Source: Chaetoderma sp. LZ-2023a
Lineage: Eukaryota; Mollusca; Caudofoveata; Chaetodermatida; Chaetodermatidae
Assembly (NCBI GenBank): GCA_034401795.1
Contig: CM067374.1
Span: 99,420,860 to 99,484,859 of the forward strand
DNA: 64,000 nucleotides
Reading direction: 5' to 3'
This document shows positions 32,632 to 41,454 of this stretch, piece after piece. The position numbers and the translations under genes were made by a program. The notes under the pieces were generated by a model. That model was not told the DNA's origin. It saw nothing but the letters and a program-made list of their open reading frames with translations, and did no database searches. The first letter of the stretch is position 1. Every line of letters begins with the position of its first letter.

Positions 32632-34154
32632 ATGGTTAAGCTGCATATCAAGAAAGGTGATGATAGCCAGTTTCTGTATGAGACGAGTGTAACAACAAGC
32701 ATCGATGATCTAGTGAAGGATGTGGTCATTATCTATAATGGACGACTAAAGGTGGACAGAATATGTACAGGTAATTATTGGATACCTGGTTGCCCATAAT
32801 GTTGTGAATCAGCACAAGATAATACTCACTGGGACCTTGTTAAAAATAACTCTGCTTTTCAAAGTAGTTTTTTGTGTTTCGCAAACCTCTTCAGCATATA
32901 TAAATTCAGGATTGAATAACCCTATTGAAACTAAACATGGATACATGCACATGATGGTTGCCTGTGAGTGCGCGAGTGCATGCATGTGTGGGTGTGCGCG
33001 CGTATGTTTGTGTTCAGGTTGATATCAAAAGTTCTGCCAAGACATTTTCTCCCCAGGCTTATATGGGAGGTTACCTGTGGCCGTGTTGCGCCTAAAACCA
33101 AGATTCAATGGGACAAATTGTGCCCCCCCCCCCTTTCCATTATGAGTAAATAGTGAACTGTTAAATGTAAGGGGACATTTGCATTCTCATTTGGGAAAAT
33201 GCCTGTGTCTGCATGGTCGGGGTAGGGGCGGGAGGTACTGAAGTTGTGTTACATATAATTTCCAGACGATAAGATCATAGCTCAAGTTCTGCTTTGAAGG
33301 GATATTGGTGTTAGGTTGTCCTTTGGGGGACCTGAAGATTCCTATTGATTTAGCAGTCAAATTGTCAATGGTCAAAGGTGAACCAATTATATAGCTTGTG
33401 TTGCTGAGGAGAGGCAATAGAATTTGGTAATCTTTTATTGTCATTCTTACACAGATTGGCACTTATCAGAGGTGTGTGGTGAGTTGAGTTGATACAGGCA
33501 AAGTGATTCAGAAACTTTCTTTACAGTACAGTACATATAAGTTAAAATGCTTTCCAAAACAAAAAATGAAACATGTTAGTTAACTACAATTTTGAATCCA
33601 ATGTATGAAATGTTCTGTTGAATATTTTGAACAATATTGGATTGGAAGACATTGCTGCTCCAATCAAATTATGTTCAAATCATTCAACAGTATGTTTTAT
33701 TTTGTTTTGGAAACATGTTAAGTTATTTTCGAGTTGTACTGCAGCTTTTTGACATGTTCATGTTATATTTAATCATGTCGCTTAATCCATGCACCAATGA
33801 GACATCTTGAACTCACGTTCACGCTAACCACGCAGAAAAGTTGTTGAACATTTTTTTGCAAATTAATTAACTGGAAACTGTTTCCGTCTTAGGAAGTTAG
33901 GCAGCATCAGCTTCCAGGCAAATACATTTTAACATTTTTCGCACTATTTCTTAAACTAAGTGTTAATTCTGCTTGGTTTCTTGCAGAGATAGAAGACCTT
34001 GCCAAGCATGGCATAACACTTCCACCAAATATGCAGGGTTTGACAGACGAGCAGATTTTCGAATTGAAGTTGCGAGACGAATGGGCAGAAAAATGTCAAC
34101 CATCCGGAGGAAGTGTTTTTAAAAAAGATGAAATTGGCAGGCGGAATGGCAACG
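32632..34154 (+). CDS. CFAP298: CFAP298 (C21orf59/kurly), exons 1 and 2 of a partial gene
   Basis: Cilia- and flagella-associated protein 298 is a conserved cytoplasmic factor needed for outer dynein arm assembly and planar orientation of motile cilia; human mutations cause primary ciliary dyskinesia. Exon 1 (32632-32770) starts MVKLHIKKGDDSQFLYETSV and ends ...YNGRLKVDRICT|g at GTAATT. Exon 2 (33987-34154), after TTTCTTGCAG, gives EIEDLAKHGITLPPNMQGLT, DEQIFELKLRDEWAEKCQPS and GGSVFKKDEIGRRNGN, then GTATGG. Phases match (1 nt + 2 nt). These 102 residues align without gaps to the first ~100 of the ~290-residue vertebrate protein, including the invariant PPNMQGLTD and FKKDxIGRRNG. A longer frame reaches upstream to 32593, but homology starts at MVKLH. 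The remaining exons (the region with YPMGLPPYDPIR in human) were not found; the assembly gap begins 35 bases after exon 2. Confidence 0.93.
33495..33770. repeat. Family B2 element in CFAP298 intron 1
   Basis: Hairpin 33615-33690 (CTGTTGAATATTTTGAACAA...ATTGGATTGGAAGACATTGC, right arm CTCCAATCAAATTATGTTCA...CAACAG) embedded in a longer inverted repeat: GTACAGTACATATAAGTTAA/AATGCTTTCCAAAACAAAA on the left and TTTTGTTTTGGAAACATGTT/AAGTTATTTTCGAGTTGTAC on the right. The GGATTGGAAG arms define subfamily B2, also at 45748 and 56783. Confidence 0.8.
33843..33945. repeat. Family B hairpin in CFAP298 intron 1
   Basis: TTGTTGAACATTTTTTTGCA...AACTGGAAACTGTTTCCGTC / GGCAGCATCAGCTTCCAGGC. Imperfect arms; ends ~40 bases before exon 2. 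Confidence 0.7.
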
Positions 34155-34171
34155 GTATGGTTATAAAATCT

Positions 34172-34706
34172 TAACATCGTCGTGTCGTGNNNNNNNNNNN
34201 NNNNNNNNNNNNNNNNNNNNNNNNNNNNNNNNNNNNNNNNNNNNNNNNNNNNNNNNNNNNNNNNNNNNNNNNNNNNNNNNNNNNNNNNNNNNNNNNNNNN
34301 NNNNNNNNNNNNNNNNNNNNNNNNNNNNNNNNNNNNNNNNNNNNNNNNNNNNNNNNNNNNNNNNNNNNNNNNNNNNNNNNNNNNNNNNNNNNNNNNNNNN
34401 NNNNNNNNNNNNNNNNNNNNNNNNNNNNNNNNNNNNNNNNNNNNNNNNNNNNNNNNNNNNNNNNNNNNNNNNNNNNNNNNNNNNNNNNNNNNNNNNNNNN
34501 NNNNNNNNNNNNNNNNNNNNNNNNNNNNNNNNNNNNNNNNNNNNNNNNNNNNNNNNNNNNNNNNNNNNNNNNNNNNNNNNNNNNNNNNNNNNNNNNNNNN
34601 NNNNNNNNNNNNNNNNNNNNNNNNNNNNNNNNNNNNNNNNNNNNNNNNNNNNNNNNNNNNNNNNNNNNNNNNNNNNNNNNNNNNNNNNNACGACACGACG
34701 ATGTTA
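34172..34706. other. Assembly gap (500 N) flanked by a 17-bp inverted repeat
   Basis: N at 34190-34689. The last known bases on the left (TAACATCGTCGTGTCGT, 34172-34188) are the exact reverse complement of the first bases on the right (ACGACACGACGATGTTA, 34690-34706). The gap therefore sits inside a palindromic element or between terminal inverted repeats; 500 is likely a placeholder length. CFAP298 exon 3 may lie within it. Confidence 0.95.
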
Positions 34707-35200
34707 TCCACAATTAGGCCTACTAGACTACAGAGTATTTGTCACATGCATTGAAATATTGCCGATTTTCAGCACTGTCCATGGTTTACCGTATTTATAG
34801 GCCTATTATTTTGCGAATATAGCTTTCCATGAAACCATTAAAATGAGTAAATATCATAATAGATTTTTTTAAATCTTGATTTTTTATTTCTTGAAGACTT
34901 AGCTTCAACATGACATAATTTATGTTATGGTAGGTGAAGTCTATCCTGTCAAACGCATGTTTTAAAATATGTTACCTTTGTACTACAGACAGAAAAATAT
35001 TGACCCAGCTCACAGCGCCGTTCCCGGTGTGACATCACAGCGAGTGGTGATGTGATTCAGATTGAGGCGTCATTTAATCTCGTTATTTGGGCTGCCTAAC
35101 ATATTTTTTTCACTCCAAAGTGACGCTATTGTGTTTAAATAGTGTAGTAGACCATAAAATTAATTGAAACTCGTTATCGACCGCAAGTCCTCACAAGACC
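34707..35200. other. Non-coding stretch, nothing recognised
   Basis: No CFAP298-like exon and no repeat recognised. Confidence 0.4.
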
Positions 35201-35204
35201 TTTA

Positions 35205-35292
35205 ATAAACATGCTGTTGAATATTTTGAAACTAATTTGAACGAGGTGTGGGTGGAGCTAAGCTAGAGATGGGCGGGGCATAGCTAAAACCA
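35205..35292 (+). repeat. Element D fragment with deleted hairpin
   Basis: TTTAATAAACATGCTGTTGA...TTTGAAACTAATTTGA jumps directly to ACGAGGTGTGGGTGGAGCTA and GATGGGCGGGGCATAGCTAA. In the fuller copies at 49168 and 58050 a complete family B hairpin lies between these parts, so most of the palindrome has been deleted here. Confidence 0.75.
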
Positions 35293-35329
35293 GAAACCAG
35301 CAGTAGTATCAAGCTCAACTGAAATATGC

Positions 35330-35551
35330 TTTAACTCGTGAATCTGTTCATGAAAATTTTGATTTTCTCATAAAAAATGTCCATTTACAGACCAAGAGAT
35401 TATTTTTGAAAATAATACCACTGGAATGACTGCCTCGGTTATCGATCCAGTCATTTCAGTGGTAAAATTTCAAAAATAGTCTTGTCATGGTTTGCGAATG
35501 GACATTTCTCAAGACCACTGCAGAAGCCATTTTTGGCTGATATGAGTGTTA
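35330..35551. repeat. Hairpin MITE, family A
   Basis: GTCCATTTACAGACCAAGAG...CCACTGGAATGACTGCCTCG / GATCCAGTCATTTCAGTGGT...CAAAAATAGTC, right end GCCATTTTTGGCTGATATGA then GTGTTA. It abuts a family C element at 35551. Confidence 0.85.
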
Positions 35552-35727
35552 TCTCTTACCACTCTGATGTCAATATTCTGTCTTTTACTGCGTCAATAGC
35601 AGAGAAACTGGTGTACATTTTTCAACAATTTTGGTGGACGATGTTGCTGTCTACGACAGCACCACCGTCCACCAAATTTGTTGAAAAATGAACACCAGAT
35701 CATCTTGTAATTTAATTTGAAAATTAA
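35551..35727. repeat. Hairpin MITE, family C, inverse orientation (copy 2)
   Basis: CTCTTACCACTCTGATGTCA...ATATTC, then GAAACTGGTGTACATTTTTC and the palindrome TTTTGGTGGACGATGTTGCT...AGCACCACCGTCCACCAAAT, ending AATTTGAAAATTAA. Arm variant GTGGACG/CGTCCAC occurs on both sides. Confidence 0.85.
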
Positions 35728-36074
35728 GCCATTTAGTTTTTCCGCATATCACATATAATGTGTGGCAGTGTCACAAAATAAGGAAACTGAATGCAAAGGG
35801 GCATACCATAGAACAAATCTGTAAAGTTTCATTGTGATCGGATTGGCCCTTGATAAATTAAATATCCGTTGAAAAATCATTTCAATTATGATGGAGACTG
35901 GATGCAATGAAATATAGATCAAATTCATCATAAAGTTTCATTAAGATCAATTAAGTCCTTGATGAATTAAATGTCTATTGACAAACTTTAACATTTACCT
36001 AATTCATGTCACACCTCATGTCATTTGGATCGCGAAATAGAGATCCTTCGCTTAGTGTGTGGTTAGTGAATGGC
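35728..36074. other. Two diverged units of an AAAGTTTCATT.TGATC repeat
   Basis: AAAGTTTCATTGTGATCGGA...TTGATAAATTAAAT.TCC.TTGA and AAAGTTTCATTAAGATCAAT...TTGATGAATTAAATGTCTATTGA (about 35825-35880 and 35932-35985) are two copies of a ~107-base unit. No gene. Confidence 0.5.
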
Positions 36075-36245
36075 TTTTTGCAATTGCACATCAAGAGCCG
36101 AATATTTGTAAAAGTTTACCACTGGAATGACTGGCTCGGTTACCGAGCCAGTCATTCCAGTGGTAACTTTTAAAAATTGTCTCTTGGCCTGAAAATGGAC
36201 ATTTCTCAGGACTACTGTAAAGACTGCTTTCTGCCTGACTTGATC
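36075..36245. repeat. Hairpin MITE, family A
   Basis: Perfect central palindrome: TTACCACTGGAATGACTGGC/TCGGTTACCGA/GCCAGTCATTCCAGTGGTAA. Outer arms eroded. Confidence 0.85.
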
Positions 36246-36556
36246 ATTAGATTGTCATAGGGCTTTAAAGAAACTAAGCATTATTATCTAATTATGAGAT
36301 AGGCTCTTACTTAGAACCAGACATTTGTCATGGCAACCAACTATTAATAGAGCCCTTATCTTTAGAGATGTCTGCCTATGGCAAGGACGCCATGATGTAA
36401 TAATTTGTATGTTCTAATAAGGTTTTTTATTTTAGTGTGCAGATAATTCGCATGCGTCTGTATGGGTAATGCGCTTGGGTTATCAGCATGATTGGTTAGA
36501 TATTGATTTCAATCCTATATATTTATTTTAACATTTTTAATTTTTCAGGTAATTAT

Positions 36557-36782
36557 TTAACCCTTTAATGGCCAAATTTGGTCGAGAAAATCTAAAAATT
36601 TCCATTTTAAATATCCATTTGCTGGGTAAGAGAAGACTGTTTGAAAATTCACCAGTGGAATGACTGGCTCGGTCATTCCAATGGTGAAATTTAAAAAATA
36701 GTCTTCTGTTACCCTGCAAATGGGCATTCCACAAGACAACTTCATGGGCTGATTTTGGCTGGCGTGACCAGGAAGTGGATAA
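36557..36782. repeat. Hairpin MITE, family A
   Basis: Starts TTAACCCTTTAATGG. Arms carry the matched variant TTCACCAGTGG / CCAATGGTGAA instead of TTACCACTGG / CCAGTGGTAA, and GCTGGGTAAG / TTACCCTGC instead of GCAGACCAAG / TTGGTCTGC: both changes appear on both arms. Confidence 0.9.
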
Positions 36783-36894
36783 AAACATGTAATGACCACT
36801 AGCTTGCCTATCGTCTTGCTATTCCATACAGTGAGTCATTAACTGAAGAAAACTAAAATTTCAAGTTATGAATTTCAATTTCTGATCCTATGAT

Positions 36895-36965
36895 AATTAG
36901 TTTCCAGTTTGCTGTTAAGACAGCAACATCTTTTAGCAAGATTGTTTTCAAAATGTGCACCAGTT
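36895..36965. repeat. Degenerate family B-like hairpin
   Basis: TAGTTTCCAGTTTGCTGTTAAGACAGCAAC with a shortened right side. Only the centre is symmetrical. Confidence 0.45.
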
Positions 36966-37044
36966 TTTCTTCTGCTGAGTATATTTATTACCATTTTCCC
37001 TTTTGACATCCATCGATGTGCTACGTGTTCAAGCACACATGCAG

Positions 37045-37050
37045 AAGCGC

Positions 37051-37100
<50 letters not shown>
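37045..37100. repeat. Purine-pyrimidine microsatellite (GC/AC)n
   Basis: GCGCGCGCACGCACGCACGC followed by (CA)~16. Alternating purine-pyrimidine DNA of this kind can adopt Z-form; likely only a microsatellite. Confidence 0.9.
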
Positions 37101-37101
<1 letters not shown>

Positions 37102-37219
37102 CCAACCTATATCTCAAGTCTAACCTTGTAATTGACCTGCTTTATGAAATGAATAGCTAATTGATTGGGTCGGCGACAGAATAATTTGATAAAGCTCAGA
37201 AACCTTGTCTATAACTTAC

Positions 37220-37417
37220 TGTGAATGAAGTGAATCACGGTCATCCAGTCGGACAGGAAGCCGACAACATTTGTATTTAAGATCGCCGTCGTGTAGGCCG
37301 TTGTGTTTTCACAATGTACAGACCAGTTTTTTCCGTCCACGTCGACCGTGTGATCATACTTCACATCCTGGCTATTGCTGGCTGGTCCACCATAGGCAGG
37401 CGGGACTGACCGGTCTT
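37220..37417 (-). CDS. Internal exon of an unidentified, possibly secreted protein
   Basis: The minus strand has ATATTTCAG | 198 nt | GTAAGT, a good acceptor and an excellent donor, with one open frame across the exon: DRSVPPAYGGPASNSQDVKY, DHTVDVDGKNWSVHCENTTA, YTTAILNTNVVGFLSDWMTV, IHFIH. Both borders are phase 1 (the exon starts with the last two bases of a codon and ends with the first base of another). The only upstream minus-strand exon I can defend, 52364-53144, ends with one base of a split codon, so the two can be joined in frame (g+aa = E). NTT is a possible N-glycosylation site. GC content is clearly higher than in the flanking DNA. No protein family is recognised; no third exon was found. 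Confidence 0.6.
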
Positions 37418-37449
37418 CTGAAATATTACATAAAAAACCTATTAATTTT

Positions 37450-37710
37450 TATTACCCTCGCGCATATGGGGGAGAGAGTATTGTGATCAGTCTGTATGTC
37501 CGAAGTCGTATCTAAAAAACTACTGATACAATTCAGCTCAACCTTTAACACAACGAAGGAACTTGCTGCGCAAGACAATGTTTATGCTTTAGCCATGATC
37601 CAGATAAAAGAACCTGCATCTTGATTGGATCAAATTCTGGATCTGTGCATATCTCGGAAACTGCTTGTCTGATTTGGCCAAGATTTTAACACTGGAAAGG
37701 GTTCGACCAT
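37450..37710. other. Probable dispersed repeat, not classified
   Basis: Begins CCTCGCGCATATGGGGGAGA, GTATTGTGATCAGTCTGTAT. The style (GTCTGTATGTCC...CGTATCTAAAAAACTACT) resembles tandem-array repeats of marine invertebrates; only one unit is present. Confidence 0.35.
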
Positions 37711-37713
37711 CAG

Positions 37714-37870
37714 GGCTGGGGTCAAATACTTTCAAAAGTATTTAAAAACAAATACAAATACTTTGGAATTCTTCAAATACAAACACTTGTTTTTTGCCAA
37801 GTATTTAAATACAAATACTTAGGGTAAGTATTTGAAACACTTCTCAAATACTTCTTACATGTCTTATGGA
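37714..37870. mobile_element. hAT-like terminal fragment
   Basis: CAGGGCTGGGGTCAAATACT followed by repeated AAGTATTT / AAATACAAATACTT words. This terminus style is common for hAT non-autonomous elements; the opposite end was not found, so only one end remains. Confidence 0.5.
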
Positions 37871-37904
37871 AGACCAAAAGTATGGTACAGATGTAACTCT
37901 AGCG

Positions 37905-38272
37905 ATGGACAGCCAGACCCTCTCACTGGAATGACTGAATCAATAACGGAGCCAGACATTCAACTGATAAAGTTTTAAAACTAATCTTCTCTTGGCTTGT
38001 AAATGGATATTCGCTAAGGAGATATCAATTTTCTTGATCAATCTTCACCAATAACCATCAAATTTATTTAAGAAAATTATCTCATAGATCTCCATTTGCA
38101 GACCAAGAAGACATTTTTGGAAATTTTCTCACTGGAATGACTGGCTCGGTTATCAAGCCAGTCATTCCAGTGAGAAATTTTCAAAAAAATTGTCTTTTCT
38201 TGGCCTGCAAATAGACATTTCCCCAGACCATTGCAGAAAATATTTTTGTCCATATTGACCCCTAACTATTTA
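37905..38272. repeat. Two family A hairpins (one eroded, one well kept)
   Basis: 37905-38020 is degenerate (CTCACTGGAATGACTGAATC / GAGCCAGACATTC). 38085-38272 is well formed: both arms carry TCTCACTGG / CCAGTGAGA in place of TACCACTGG / CCAGTGGTA, meeting at GGCTCGGTTATCAAGCC. Confidence 0.85.
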
Positions 38273-38369
38273 TATGATTAATATCTATATGACTATTAGC
38301 AGTGATAACTGGCGACCATCTTTCGAAGGCTACGACTGAAGCCATTCTTAAACAGAAATTCTCCATTTG

Positions 38370-38608
38370 TTAACCCATTTGATACTGGTCAAATTTGCGC
38401 AAGAAAGATTTTCATTCTTAAATGTCCATTTGCCAACCAATAGAATACTATTTTTTTAAATGTATCACTGGAATAACTGGCTCGGCTATCGAGCCAGTCA
38501 TTCCAGCCATAAATTTTCAAAAATAATCTTATATTGCCCTGTAAATGGACATTTCTCAAGACCACTGCATATACCACTTTTGGCCGGTGTGACCATTAAA
38601 GGAGTTAA
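38370..38608. repeat. Hairpin MITE, family A, both ends visible
   Basis: TTAACCCATTTGATACTGGT on the left, GTGTGACCATTAAAGGAGTT/AA on the right; arms TATCACTGGAATAACTGGCT / AGCCAGTCATTCCAGCCATA around CGGCTATCG. Confidence 0.85.
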
Positions 38609-38987
38609 GCCGTATAGCATTATCTCATCCATTATTCAGACAGAAGCAGAAACCATAGTAAAATCTGAATAAACACTTTGTCTCGAACGAGATGTGCTCT
38701 TAAATGTACCAGACAACTCATAATCCCGATTAGAATCCGGATGACATTTCCAATCAAATTATCAGCGTACAAAAGACGCTGATTAAAGCTAATGCAGAAC
38801 AAACTATAAATAGAATTGCATTGTATATGTATACATTTTCCTAAATAAATTCATTTGTCTCGTCCCATATGGGAAAAGCTTAGGATTACATTAGGTGGTC
38901 TGTCATTATTCAACAATCAATCTTTTGGTTTCAAGCAAACTTTACATAGGTGTTTTGTGACATGCAGGTATGCAATCTGCATCATTG

Positions 38988-39178
38988 TTAACCCTCATAG
39001 AAAATGTCCATCTGCAGACCAAGAAGACTATTTTTTTTAATTTACCACTGGAATGACTGGCTCGGTTATCGAGCCAGTCATTCCAGTGGCAAATTAAAAA
39101 AAATTGTCTTCTCTTGGTCTGCAAATGGACATTTCCCAAGACCGTTTGCAGAAGCTGATATGAGTGTTAAAGGGTTAA
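38988..39178. repeat. Hairpin MITE, family A, both ends intact
   Basis: Starts TTAACCCTCATAGAAAATGT and ends TGAGTGTTAAAGGGTTAA. Arms are nearly perfect over ~60 bases. This is the best copy for defining the 190-base element with TTAACCC...GGGTTAA ends. Confidence 0.92.
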
Positions 39179-39230
39179 TTAAATTTTGGGGGATTAGCTT
39201 TTCGGTGCCATAAATTAGATATTTCTTGTG

Positions 39231-39404
39231 TTAACCCTTTAACCCTCATATCAGCCAAAAACGGAGAAATATCCATTTGCAGACCAAAAGAAGACTATTT
39301 TTGCAAATTTACCACTGGAATTACTGGCTCGATATCGATATCTTGGTCTGCAAATGGGCATTTTTGAAATTTTCTTGAACAAATTTGAGTGTTTAAAGGG
39401 CTAA
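39231..39404. repeat. Hairpin MITE, family A, centre deleted
   Basis: TTAACCCTTTAACCCTCATA...GCAGACCAAAAGAAGACTAT...CCACTGGAATTACTGGCTCG, then a jump to ATATCTTGGTCTGCAAATGG and TTTAAAGGGCTAA. Most of the right arm is lost. Confidence 0.85.
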
Positions 39405-39718
39405 GCCTTTTAAAACTGAATTTGCTAAATGAAGCAGTATTTCACGCCTACTGGGAACAAAGTGCTATCAATTAATTTCAATTTTCGGTACCTCAATGCT
39501 TCTGGCATTGATTAATTAAACAAGACCCGCAAAAACTCCTGAGCCACTATAAAACGATTCCCTTGATACAGCGAGTTATTTGTTAGCCAGCAGGTGTACA
39601 GAGTGAACATTGGACGGCTAAGCACTGCATAGAACAGCGATTTGCCACGGATGCCAGCATATTAGCTGCCAGCCGCTCAGGCCAACACCTAATGTCTGTG
39701 ACTGGTAGCTCTATAATG
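39405..39718. other. Non-coding stretch, nothing recognised
   Basis: Ordinary mixed sequence preceding the minisatellite. Confidence 0.4.
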
Positions 39719-40372
39719 CACTGTGTGACTCCCATCATCATGAGTGTGTGACTCCCATCATCATGAGTGTGTAACTCCCATCATCGTGAGTGTGTGACTC
39801 CCATCATCGTGAGTGTGTGACTCCCATCATCGTGAGTGTGTGACTCCCATCATCGTGAGTGTGTGACTCCCATCATCGTGAGTGTGTGACTCCCATCATC
39901 GTGAGTGTGTGACTCCCATCATCGTGAGTGTGCGACTCCCATCATCGTGAGTGTGTGACTCCCATCATCGTGAGTGTGTGACCCCCATCATCGTGAGTGT
40001 GTGACTCCCATCATCGTGAGTGTGTCTCCCATCATCATGAGTGTGTGACTCCCATTATCATGAGTGTGTGACTCCCATCATCATGAGTGTGTGACTCCCA
40101 TCATCATGAGTGTGTGACTCCCATTATCATGAGTGTGTGACTCCCATCATCATGAGTGTGTGACTCCCATCATCATGAGTGTGTGACTCCCATTATCATG
40201 AGTGTGTGACTCCCATCATCATGAGTGTGCGACTCCCATTATCATGAGTGTGTGACTCCTATCATCATGAGTGTGTGACTCCCATTATCATGAGTGTGTG
40301 ACTCCCATCATCATGAGTGTGCGACTCCCATCATCATGAGTGTGCGACTCCCATCATCATGAGTGAGGGATG
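39719..40372 (+). repeat. 21-bp minisatellite, about 31 copies
   Basis: Unit GTGACTCCCATCATCATGAG + T, period 21 with one shorter unit near 40020. Copies fall in blocks: the first two ATCATCAT, then about twelve ATCATCGT, then a mixture of ATCATCAT and ATTATCAT in which ATTATCAT recurs every two or three units. Confidence 0.95.
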
Positions 40373-40393
40373 TTTGGCACATCTTGTTTAATG

Positions 40394-40510
40394 CTTTAAC
40401 ACTCAAGTCTGCAGCGGTATTGACAAATGTCCATTTGCAGACCAAGACTATTTTTGTAAATTTACCACTGGAATGACTGGCTCATTCCAGATGTAAATAT
40501 TCAAAGAGCG
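40394..40510. repeat. Family A hairpin, right arm mostly lost
   Basis: AATGTCCATTTGCAGACCAA...TTTACCACTGGAATGACTGG then CTCATTCCAGATGTAAATAT. Confidence 0.75.
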
Positions 40511-40629
40511 TAATAACGACATAGTCTAAAAGATGGGAATATTTTGTTGCCTAACGTTTGTTCTCTTGTTGAGACCAAAAGTCTGAGTGATCTGAGCTCT
40601 GCAAGTCGGCTCCTTTTATACTCTCCCCC

Positions 40630-40930
40630 TGGTGGACCGGAAGTGGCAGCTAGTATGCCCAAATATGGACGTACTAGTACCAGAAATTGGTGGTGGCCTT
40701 TTTTGGCGGTGTTTGGTGTTGCCTTTTCGGCGCTTTAGCGGTGCAGTTTATTGGTGGTGCACCACTTTTTGGTGGTGCAGAATTTTTGGCGGTGCACACT
40801 TTGGTGGTGCATGGCGATTTTTTGGCGGGGCAGCCATTTTTGTCGGTGCTAGAACAAAAAATTAGATTTTGATTTTTTGGCGGTGCTAATGTTTTTTGGC
40901 GGTGCAACCGTTTTTTTTGGGTGGTGTGCG
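40630..40930 (+). repeat. Degenerate TTTTTGGCGGTGC / GGTGGTGC repeats
   Basis: Around 12 copies of (T)n-GG(C/T)GGTGC at irregular 15-40 base spacing, e.g. TTTTTTGGCGGTGTTTGGTG, TTTTTGGTGGTGCAG, TTTTTTTTGGGTGGTG. They lie directly upstream of the Penelope-like fragment in the same orientation. Confidence 0.7.
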
Positions 40931-40934
40931 TAAA

Positions 40935-41365
40935 AAATCCACTTGCAAAATTGCAACATCTGCAACCACATGGACAAAAGATGGTTCTTCACTAGCACCC
41001 ACACAAAACTATCCTACACCGCCAAAATCATCGGCAACTGTCAAACCAGAAACACTGTTTATCTCATAACCTGTGAAGTCTGGCACAAACAATGTGGGCG
41101 ACATGCTACGCACGTTCAAAACACGCATACAAGAACACCTCCATTCTATAACCAACCTATACAGGAGCGAAAGATATGACACACTCATATCAAGACATTT
41201 CAACATCAAACACCACTCCAGAAATGACATGCATTTCAGAGTCATCCAGGTTTTAACATCAGACCCAGACGACAGTAACTCCACCATCTGGAGGAGACAT
41301 AAAGAAAGCCATTGGATTCATCAGCTCCACACTATGGAGCCAATAGGCATCAACATCTCAGGCTA
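40935..41365 (+). mobile_element. Penelope-like element fragment (GIY-YIG endonuclease end)
   Basis: Plus-strand frames read CNICNHMDK, NCQTRNTVYLITCEVWHKQC, then RTFKTRIQEHLHSI, ISRHFNIKHHS, FRVIQVLTSDPDDSNSTIWR and RHKESHWIHQLHTMEPIGIN. C-x-x-C-x-H, N-T-V-Y-L-I-T-C, R-x-x-x-H and H-F-x-x-x-H in this order are the C-terminal zinc segment and GIY-YIG endonuclease of Penelope-like retroelements. The reverse transcriptase is absent and the frame changes at least once, so this is a dead 3' fragment. Confidence 0.75.
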
Positions 41366-41454
41366 AAAATGGCTTCCACTTCCCTGAAATAAGGAATACA
41401 ACCGCCATAAATGTCAGCACGTAGTTATTAACCCTGAATGTTCAAAAAGTCATT

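Noticed and set aside
33956-34754. Long open frames on both strands around 34190-34689
   Set aside because: They consist of translated N bases from the assembly gap.
36537-39213. Several 60-85 codon frames with WNDWLGYRASHSS-type peptides
   Set aside because: They are translations of family A hairpin arms and recur wherever the MITE occurs, on both strands.
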